Assembly: GCF_000687475.1 (NCBI RefSeq)
Contig: NC_057320.1
Span: forward strand, 1-64,000
Source: Ustilaginoidea virens
Lineage: Eukaryota; Ascomycota; Sordariomycetes; Hypocreales; Clavicipitaceae
Direction of reading: 5' to 3'
DNA: 64,000 nucleotides
The position numbers and the translations under genes are program-made. This document shows positions 23,617-32,200 of this stretch, piece by piece (position 1 is the stretch's first letter; each line of letters opens with the position of its first letter). The notes under the pieces were generated by a model, which had not been told where the DNA came from, did no database searches, and saw only the letters and a program-made list of their open reading frames with translations.

Positions 23617-26600
23617 TCAGTGCGTCACCAAGTCCGTAAAGATGGCATGGTCGAAAACAACCTTCTGGCTCTCTTCAATGGCTCTTATATGAGATTGGAT
23701 GAGGCTTACGGCCTGCATGGCATATGTGCAGTCATCTATTGTAGATGTACCGCACCCTTCTAATGCTTCCTCCCAACTGCGATAAAGACCTTGGAGCTTT
23801 TGTTCAAGCCAAATACGCGTATGGGTACTGACTCGCAAAAAGTGTGCTATCATAAACTCCTTCCACCGCTGCTGCCACTGACGATGGATATTCTTACCAA
23901 ACTGTTTCCGGTACGACTCCTCAAATCGGGCCAGCTCTTGCATAACAAATTGGTAGGCCTGTGCATGTCGACTTTTGACGTTGGCATCGTCGTAGTAGTC
24001 AAAAACGGCCATGATGCCCTGGATATATGCCAGCGCTCGCTCCAGGCTTTCTGGGACAGTGAAGATGGCATAGTTGTCCCATGTGGTCTCGCCAACGGGA
24101 TTCTCGAGTTTGTATATTTTGGTCTTCAGCATGTTAAGTGTCGAGTCACATACGACCAGGCCCCTGGTGTTTTGCTTAGAACCCATCTGCACAAGACAGG
24201 AGTCGGCAGGTGAGATGGCCGTATGCAAATCCCACGATTGAAACCTGTGAGCAAACATCTGGACCTCGTGCATAGTGACGGGGGACAGTCGGTAAGCGCC
24301 GATGCCAAACTGTAAGGAAGGCAAAGCGCCGTCGAGTGAGGCTGCCATAAAGCGACCGATGGTGTTAAGTTCGAGGATGTGTTCCGTCACCCAAATGCCG
24401 TTGACTTCGTTCTTAGCTGCTCTTGTCTTGAGTTCGTAGTCCTGTGGCCCACAGCCAGCCGACTTGACGACGTATCGAGACCTGTCATTATTGATCTCCA
24501 TAAGGTCGTCGCCTTGGTTGCCATTGGGATAGGCCGATGACTCGATAATCTCGCCCGGCCAATCTCCAGCCGCATAAGTGTGTTCCGGAATTGTGTATTT
24601 CCTCGGCTGCCCCATCTGCTGCCAGTCACGCTCTTGCAAAGTCTTGTTATTTCTCTGGTCGAGAATGTCGGCGTAGCGCTTTCTGGGGCGTGCTTTGGCC
24701 TCTTGGAGCATGACTTCATAGTACGCCTGGCTGTCCTCGCTTTTGGAGACATCGTAGCCAAGCATCTTGGCGCGACACGCATAGTTATCCAGGCAGTTCT
24801 CGTCGCTCCGATGGCGGCGCTTGGGGTCGTAAGGCCCCGATCTGGCTGAGCAAGTATCCTTTATTCGAAACTTGCGTAACCTCTTAACACCCTCGCGCCA
24901 TTCCTCGGGTGTAGGAATCCTTCCCCAGTCTTCAGAGCCCTTAGAGACGCCGCAGTCTGGGGCAGACTGGGAATCGTCCTTGTCAGGGTCCGAGCTGGCT
25001 TTATAGTCGGACGAGTTCAGGGGAACGTCGGAAGAAGACGCTTGGCCATCAAAAACGACAGCAACACGCTCACCGGTCGCTAGCATCGTCTTTGTTGACG
25101 CGTTCAGGAGAGAATCAGGGTCGAAAGAGCGGCGGTGATGAATGGGGATGCCTTGGGACTCAGGTTCGATGACTTCTAGACCACCATCATCCGGATCCTC
25201 TTGAATATCAAGACTCGCATCCCAATTCCATTGACTGGGGCATTTCCATACGAATTTGGTAGGCTTTTTCTTTTCGGTGTCTAATTTTTTGGCCACGTTA
25301 ATGAGACCAATGGCAATATCTGTCTGCGCGGCCCGGGAAGGGGCGGTGCTAAAGGCGTAGCCCTCTGGCTGGGTCTGCATGGCTGATGCCGGGATACCGT
25401 ACATGCCCATTGAGTTAACAGCAAAGTTCCAGTCGTTAACGTATCTCTGTTGGACGCCAGAATCGGGGGAACCAAGCATGTTCATGGTGCCTTGAAGGGC
25501 GACCTTGCAGTCGGTGCTGTAGTCGACGATACCGCGCTTGTTGTGTTCGTGCCCTGCCACTTTGTCCCATTTGCAGTTTTCCGGGTGAGCAAGAACGTTT
25601 TGAAGGGCGGAGACGTAACCGTGATGGATCTCTTCGACGTTGTTAGCTTCAGTCAGGAATCGCGGAGTGCAGCACACGGCGTTGGCGCCGCTGTTGCACC
25701 CTTCCCAGGGTCTAGGTTTTTCCATTGCCATTCGAATCTTTCCATCTGGGCAATAGCCACTGCAATGCTTGCTGCTTCTGTCTGCGGAAGGCTGCCCCCA
25801 GCAATCAATCCACTGCGTATCCATCACAGGACGCTTGCAGCATAGCGTTCGGTACTGATCGTAGCCGTGCTTGCGGCATGTCGCGGCGCCGCTACCCCAG
25901 AAGCTGCTCAGCGTGTCGAAATGGCGCTCAGGGTCGTCCGAGCACGGACCTAAACTGCTGGAATCGTCGCAGGACTCAGAAGCGGTCCCATGCCACTTAC
26001 ATATGTCGTATCCAATCATGGAGTCGAGCGCCCGGCCCGAGTCTCCCGCGGTTTGACAACATGCAAGCTGCGCTCTGTCGTTGCCGCAGGCGACTTTCGT
26101 CGAACCTACCTCTCGCTGCTTGCTGGACGGGGCGATGACGCTCTCGCTCCCGGCAGGGCATGCGCCTTTCTTGCCACATTTGCCGTTACGAAAGTCGTAC
26201 CAGCCGCACCTGGGAATCGTCTTGGATGCCGGGCAGCAGAACTGCCGCAGGGTCCCGCCTTGGCAGTGGTAGCCGTCCTGCATGACCTCGTCCCGGGACG
26301 CGTCGCTATCGATTCGAGGCACTGTGGTATACCCACTGGCGCAGCTGATACCGCAACTGGCCCAGTAGCATTGGTTCCGGACGACTTTGGGCGACGGTTC
26401 GTCAATAAGTTCTGTGTCCTTATGGACAGTCACAGCCTTGAGAGATTTATATCTGGTGGCTGCCTGTAACTGCAGCGAGAAGCGCGTGTCGTAAAGGCCG
26501 GATTGACCACGCTTCTTCTTCCTGCCGACAGTCGAGGCCACTTTGGCGGATCTGCCGGCGTAGTCTTGGCTGACGGCCCATACCATAACGCCGCCGAGGC

Positions 26601-28062
26601 ACATATTGCGTGCAGCGTCCACTTTGAGCCTGAAGGTGTCCTCGTCGTCGTACGTAATCCACTTGCGTCCGATCACGGCAATCTTTACCATGGCGTCCTT
26701 GTCGAGCGTCGGCGTCACACCTGCAGCACGAATCTGATCCGTCAACTCGGCATTGGTGAGCGTGCCGCCAATATCATCTCGGCTGCAAGGCCCGGCCTCG
26801 CCTACCGAGTCAAACATGCATTGGGCGTGGGTGCATCCAGGGTCGGCGGCCAAAAAGGTACGTGAGTAAAAGGCTAAGCCGAGCGTTATCTTTTCCGGCT
26901 TGATTTCATTGCGCCAGAATAGATCCAGATACTCGGTGATCTCGGTCATATTGGTATGCGAGTTAAGGTAGGCACCCAGCCACTTGTTGCCCTTGTCCCA
27001 AAGGCCGTGTAGGTCGTACGACATGATATTGAAAAAGTCGACCCATTTCTCTAGCTCGACAATGTCAAAATGCTGCAGGTACCAAAATGACACGGGCAGC
27101 GTCGCCGTAAGGCCATTACGTCCGCCACTGCCAGCATTGAGCGCAGCCTTGAGGTTTTTCATAAAGTCCGGATAGTTGGCATAGTCGGCATCTTGGCCCC
27201 CGCGTTCCGGAGTTGTGGGATATTCCCAGTCAATATCGACACCGTCAAAGTTGTACGTGTTAAGGAAGCTGATAAGGGATTTGAAAAAGACCTTTTGCTT
27301 CGCCAGATCGGCCGCCAATTCCGAAAAGGTGTGGAAGGTCGGGCCGGGGTCGTTGAATGACCATCCACCGATGGCGATGAAGACCTTGAGGGACGAGTCG
27401 TACTTCTTCAGATCCGTCAGGCGAGAGTACAGAGCCACATCCTCAATCTGGGCTGGGACAATCTTATATGTTAGAGGGTCGATGCCGGCAAAGGCAAAGT
27501 TCAGATGCGTGTACACGCCCATGGGCACGTCTTCGGGCTGAAAGGCATGGCAGCTTCGACGTGCCGCCCAGCCCTCGTAGTAGCCCACCACGCGGTTGAC
27601 CGGAGCATCGCTGCGGGCAGCACAGGACGGTCGGTCAACCTTTTTTTCGCCACAGAACTCGGCTGTGGCGCCGCAGTAGCCCCATTTGGAGCAGCACACG
27701 TTGAGGGGGCACTTCTTGAGCTCGACGTAGTCGGCGCCGAACGAGCCCGGGTCACACTGCGCCTTGGCATGGCAACCGGCCACGCAGTTCTCGGGCGAAC
27801 AAAAGTCCTTGCCAAAGCCGCAGAAGCCAAACTTGGAGCAGCACGTCTCGTCAGCACAGGGACGGTCGGCGTCGCACCCCAGCTTGAAGTCACAGGTGCT
27901 GAGACAGCCGTCACCGCAGTGGTCCTTGCTAGTGCCACAGAAGCCAAACTTGGAGCAGCAGCCCGTGGCGCACTTTTTGATTGCGCTACATTCCTGGCCT
28001 GCAACTGGAAGTACTGTATATAATAGGGAAAGGAGAGTAAAAAAGAACGTGGTGGAACGCAT
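23617..28062 (-). CDS. secreted killer-toxin-like chitinase, CBM18-GH18 (subgroup C type)
   Basis: 1481 aa. The frame is open 39 codons further upstream, but the ATG at 28062 gives a clean signal peptide (residues 1-22, ending LPVAG), so it is preferred; a CT-rich tract precedes it. Domains: hevein-type CBM18 chitin-binding repeats at about 24-56, 60-97 and 103-148 (CCSKFGFCG, CCSKFGFCG, CCSKWGYCG); GH18 at about 156-505 with FDGVDIDWE at 272-280 (catalytic Glu280), MSYDLHG at 347-353 and the barrel Trp at 495; a Cys-rich central part (560-800); and a long C-terminal region (820-1481) ending in the conserved large module of these proteins. This organisation is known from fungal subgroup C chitinases, which resemble the chitinase subunit of the yeast zymocin killer toxin. 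It should hydrolyse chitin in foreign or own walls. Unlike many relatives it has no LysM; LysM domains occur in the divergent neighbour. Confidence 0.93.
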   Translation of the reverse strand: MRSTTFFFTLLSLLYTVLPVAGQECSAIKKCATGCCSKFGFCGTSKDHCGDGCLSTCDFKLGCDADRPCADETCCSKFGFCGFGKDFCSPENCVAGCHAKAQCDPGSFGADYVELKKCPLNVCCSKWGYCGATAEFCGEKKVDRPSCAARSDAPVNRVVGYYEGWAARRSCHAFQPEDVPMGVYTHLNFAFAGIDPLTYKIVPAQIEDVALYSRLTDLKKYDSSLKVFIAIGGWSFNDPGPTFHTFSELAADLAKQKVFFKSLISFLNTYNFDGVDIDWEYPTTPERGGQDADYANYPDFMKNLKAALNAGSGGRNGLTATLPVSFWYLQHFDIVELEKWVDFFNIMSYDLHGLWDKGNKWLGAYLNSHTNMTEITEYLDLFWRNEIKPEKITLGLAFYSRTFLAADPGCTHAQCMFDSVGEAGPCSRDDIGGTLTNAELTDQIRAAGVTPTLDKDAMVKIAVIGRKWITYDDEDTFRLKVDAARNMCLGGVMVWAVSQDYAGRSAKVASTVGRKKKRGQSGLYDTRFSLQLQAATRYKSLKAVTVHKDTELIDEPSPKVVRNQCYWASCGISCASGYTTVPRIDSDASRDEVMQDGYHCQGGTLRQFCCPASKTIPRCGWYDFRNGKCGKKGACPAGSESVIAPSSKQREVGSTKVACGNDRAQLACCQTAGDSGRALDSMIGYDICKWHGTASESCDDSSSLGPCSDDPERHFDTLSSFWGSGAATCRKHGYDQYRTLCCKRPVMDTQWIDCWGQPSADRSSKHCSGYCPDGKIRMAMEKPRPWEGCNSGANAVCCTPRFLTEANNVEEIHHGYVSALQNVLAHPENCKWDKVAGHEHNKRGIVDYSTDCKVALQGTMNMLGSPDSGVQQRYVNDWNFAVNSMGMYGIPASAMQTQPEGYAFSTAPSRAAQTDIAIGLINVAKKLDTEKKKPTKFVWKCPSQWNWDASLDIQEDPDDGGLEVIEPESQGIPIHHRRSFDPDSLLNASTKTMLATGERVAVVFDGQASSSDVPLNSSDYKASSDPDKDDSQSAPDCGVSKGSEDWGRIPTPEEWREGVKRLRKFRIKDTCSARSGPYDPKRRHRSDENCLDNYACRAKMLGYDVSKSEDSQAYYEVMLQEAKARPRKRYADILDQRNNKTLQERDWQQMGQPRKYTIPEHTYAAGDWPGEIIESSAYPNGNQGDDLMEINNDRSRYVVKSAGCGPQDYELKTRAAKNEVNGIWVTEHILELNTIGRFMAASLDGALPSLQFGIGAYRLSPVTMHEVQMFAHRFQSWDLHTAISPADSCLVQMGSKQNTRGLVVCDSTLNMLKTKIYKLENPVGETTWDNYAIFTVPESLERALAYIQGIMAVFDYYDDANVKSRHAQAYQFVMQELARFEESYRKQFGKNIHRQWQQRWKEFMIAHFLRVSTHTRIWLEQKLQGLYRSWEEALEGCGTSTIDDCTYAMQAVSLIQSHIRAIEESQKVVFDHAIFTDLVTH

Positions 28063-29297
28063 TATTACCGAAGGTAATGAGGTGGTGTGTGCAGAAGCCT
28101 CAATAACAGACAAAGAAAAGAAAAAGAAAGACGCCAGAAGATCAAGGTAACAACCCTTAACCTGACGTTTTCTCACCAAATCGAGTCTTAGTTTCTTCTA
28201 TAATTCGTCGGTCACTCTATAGATCCGTTCCCGATGGGGTGGGGTGGAAAAACACAGGATAAGATGAAGGTAACGAACGACGAGCTTTTCGTTATTTGTC
28301 GAGTTGCCCAGCTTTTTCTCACAAAACGAGTCCTGGCTTCTAGTATTGTTCAGTTAGTGTGATAAAAAATAAAAACAAGAAAATATCAAGGTAAACAAGA
28401 TAGAGTTATTTTCTTTTAGTTGCTAACTGACGAGGTCTTTTGCTTACGGTATACTTTATCAAGTACCTTTTGGATCGGTTTCTAATGGAATAGGGTCGAA
28501 GAAAATGATGAAGAAGATCAAGGCAACGACAGAGGCATCTTCTGGTATTTTTTCTCCTTGTTTCCTTTTTTTTTCTTGCCGCAGTGCAAGGACATTGTCG
28601 GATCATATTATCGGCCAACTACACTCAGAGGAAGCCGACGATCCCACTCTTTCGGCGAAGATGAGCTTCACAGGGTGGGTTGCCAAGCGACAGGGGTCAC
28701 CGTATGGATCCGTGTGGTTCGTTTCCCCTTTGTACTGGGATTGTGTTGAGCTCCAGCCAACCACATCGCATTGCACTAAAACAGTGACGAGTCAATACAG
28801 CCAACCATAATGCAGCGATTCCCAGAATGATAACCATAATACTTACAACATATAACACACAGTTGGGGCCAACGACTGAAATTTCTGTCTCCTTGGCCTA
28901 GTCTAACCAGATTCAATCATAAGACCCCTGATAAGGCTTTACTGTCGATTGTATGTGGGTACAACAGTCAAGAGCGAACGTGAGTGAAAGAGTAAGAACG
29001 GGGGTTGTACGGGGAATTTCATCATCTGGAGCCTTTGACATTGAACTTTTGTGCAGAAAAGCGGGCAAGGTCGCAACCGAGATGTTACGATGCCTCCATT
29101 CCAATAAAATTTTTCTTGTTCATAGGACCGAATGGTATCGCAGGGCGGACTCAGCCACACCCTGTTTGTGTCCAATGCGCTAGTGGGCGACACATCCTAC
29201 GTATGAAGCAATGTATACTCGCACTTGATATTTCCTCTTTTTATCTCTTTTTTCTACTCGCTATCGCGTCTGCGAAGTTGGCTTAAACCACCTCATC
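28063..29297. promoter_or_regulatory. shared divergent promoter region between the chitinase and GH55-LysM genes
   Basis: 1235 bp between the two divergent start codons. Both starts are preceded by CT-rich tracts (minus strand just upstream of 28062; plus strand at about 29230-29265), common near strong filamentous-fungal start sites. An imperfect direct repeat of about 40 bp occurs at about 28168-28205 (TTTTCTCACCAAATCGAGTC) and about 28313-28350 (TTTTTCTCACAAAACGAGTC). The phrase AAGGTAA(C) preceded by GAT/ATC recurs near 28140, 28265 and 28385. No specific factor site is claimed. Confidence 0.5.
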
Positions 29298-32200
29298 ATG
29301 GCATTCGCTCTTCAGCAACTCCTTCGATTCATTCTTTTCAGCCTATTGCATGCTATTCAACCGTTGCTCGCCTACGGCAAAACCAATTTACTCGCTGAGA
29401 ATCACTATGCGAGAGGAAATTCATCATCATTTGCTGGCAATGTCTCAGCGTCGGCCGAGAATATTGTTGCTCGATTCCAAATGGCCATGGCTGTTGCCAA
29501 CCAAGCCATCCTCGCGGCCCCCAAGGAGAATTCGCCTCAGATTCTAAACTTGACAACGGCTCGCTTAGCAAGGGCAGAGCCGTTGGACTACTCGGGAAAC
29601 TTCCAACAGCATGCCAATGGCACTTTTTATCGCAGGGACAGCATCCACGGCAACGGGACTATTGCCACCTCGAACAGACAGTCCTACACAGTTCCTTCTG
29701 AGGTGGTCGAGGCGGCGCGCATCTTGGCCGAAAAAAATCCACCACCCGCTGCTGATTACCCTCTTCTTCTTGCCGAGGTCCGCGCGAGGCTGGCACGGCG
29801 CAACACCCACTTCAATGACACCAACGTGATGCCGCAAAAGACGCAGCGTTCTTCTGGTCTCGGCGGATACGTATCCCCAGACGAGCTTGCTATTACGATC
29901 CAAAACGGCACACAGGTGGCTGGCCCCGAGCATCCAGACCAGGGCCTGAATCGTACCCAGTTTGTAAATGGTGATGGTGCCAAACTTGCCAAACGAGCGG
30001 CCGAGACTTTCTGGATGGAGACAATGACACAGCGCGGAACCGCGCCATATGCAGGCGCCGACTACAAAGTATGGCGCAACGTCAAAGACTATGGCGCGAT
30101 CGGAGACGGCATCCACGACGACACGGCCGCCATCAACAAGGCTATCTCGGATGGCGACCGATGTGGGGCCGGATGCCCCGCCAGCACCCGGTTTCCCGCC
30201 ACCGTCTACTTCCCCGCCGGCACGTATCTGGTCAGCAGTCCCGTTATTCAGTTTTATAACACCGAGATGCTCGGCGACCCATTCAGCCCACCTGTAATAC
30301 GGGCATCGGCAAGCTTCGTTGGCCTGGGCGTCATCACCTCCGATGTCTATGTCGGCGACAATGTGACGTGGTATCTGAACCAGAACAACTTTCTCCGCAG
30401 CGTGCGCAACTTTGTCATTGACGTCCGCGCCACGCCGCAGGGAGCCTATGTGTGCGGCATCCATTGGCAGGTAGCCCAGGGCACGTCGCTGGAAAACATT
30501 GCCTTCATCTCGACCAAGCCGGCTGACGACGAGTCCACCACGCAGCAGGGCATCTACATGGAGAACGGCAGGGGCGGCTTCATGAGCAACCTCGTCTTTG
30601 TGGGTGGCAACTTTGGCGCATACTTTGGCAACCAGCAGTTCACCACCAGCGGCCTGCTTTTTGATAGCTGTCGCACGGGGCTGCAAATTCACTGGGACTG
30701 GGGATGGACTATGCAGGACACCGAGTTCTACAACTGCCGCAAGGGCATCGTCACGGTCGGCGGCGCCGGCGGGCCCTTCAGTACCGGCCAGGGCGTCGGC
30801 TCTCTGTCTCTTGTCGATGTGCACATGTGGGGTGTGCCTGTTGCCATCGAGACGTCCCTCTTTTCCGAAAACTCAACGGCGCTATACATCAGCAACGGCG
30901 GGTTTCAGAACTGCGGCACCATCGTTATCGACTCGCGTGCAAACCGCGTGCTCTACCCTGGCAACGCGGCCGGTAAGACGAATGTCTTGTCCTGGGGCTT
31001 TGGCAAAATGGCCGACCCAAGCGGCGAAACGGGCTTCAGGGATGGCGCCGATGTGTTGACGCCAGACGCGTATCCCGCGTCGCTCCTCGTCTCCGATGAC
31101 AAGCATCCACGCGCCAAGTTCTTCCATCGCACGCGGCCCAGCTATGCGGACCCGGGCAACAGCCAGATCTTCAATGTCAAGGATTATGGAGCCAAGGGCG
31201 ATGGCTCCGCCGACGACACAGCTGCTCTAAACCATATTCTCGACGTTGCCGCCAACGTTTCGGGTATCGTATACTTCCCCCACGGCGTCTACATCATCAA
31301 AGATACGCTCGATGTGCCCGTGGGCTCGCGCATCATTGGTCAAGCCTGGCCGCAAATCATGGCTACCGGCGACAAGTTTGATGACATGGCTAACCCGCGG
31401 GCCGCTGTGCGTGTAGGTGCTGTCGGGTCCGTTGGCGTCATGGAGATCCAATGCATGTTGTTTACCGTCCGGGGCCCTACGGCCGGTGCCATCCTCGTCG
31501 AGTGGAACGTCCACGAGAGCACGCAGGGCTCGGCCGGTCTCTGGGACTCTCACTTTCGAGTGGGTGGTGCCAAGGGCAGTGATCTGCAAAAGGCCGAGTG
31601 CCCCAAGACGGCGCAGAACACGGGCTGCATGGCCGCATCCATGTTGATGCACATGACGGAAAAGTCATCGGGGTATCTCGAAAACGTGTGGATGTGGGTT
31701 GCTGACCACGACATGGAGGATGCTGATCAAGTCCAGATCAACGTGTTTGCAGCACGGGGCATCCTTATAGAGTCCAGGGGTCCAACATGGCTTTGGGGCA
31801 CCGCCGTCGAGCATGCCGTCCTATACCAGTATCAGCTCTCCGGGGCCCAGAACGTGGTTATGGGCCTGATACAAACTGAAGCTCCCTACTTTCAGCTGCA
31901 CCCCAAGGCACCGGCCCTCTTTAAAAGTAGCCTCGTGTTCAGAGACGATCCTACATTTGCCGACTGCGTGGCCAGCCCCAGCTCCGCCGCGTGCAACATG
32001 ACCTGGTCACTACGCATAATAGAGTCGACAGACATTTACGCCATCAGCGCTGGACTCAATACTTGGTTCCAAGACTACTCGCAGAACTGCATCAACAGCG
32101 GGGCTAACGACTGCCAGCTGAGCGCGTTTTATGTCGAGCAGAGCTACCGTGTCTGGGTCTACACCCTTATCACCACTGGCGCTGTCCAGATGGCCGAGCC

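Noticed and set aside
27505..28023. 172-codon plus-strand open frame
   Set aside because: It is antisense to the chitin-binding repeats of the chitinase gene; its long Ala/Val-rich frame is a codon-bias shadow.
28063..28179. N-terminal 39-codon extension of the chitinase frame
   Set aside because: It would place a second hydrophobic stretch before the true signal peptide. The ATG at 28062 gives a normal secretory leader.
29565..30824. 419-codon minus-strand open frame
   Set aside because: It is antisense to the GH55 domain, with a shadow composition (Ala/Val/Asp/Gly) and no known domain.
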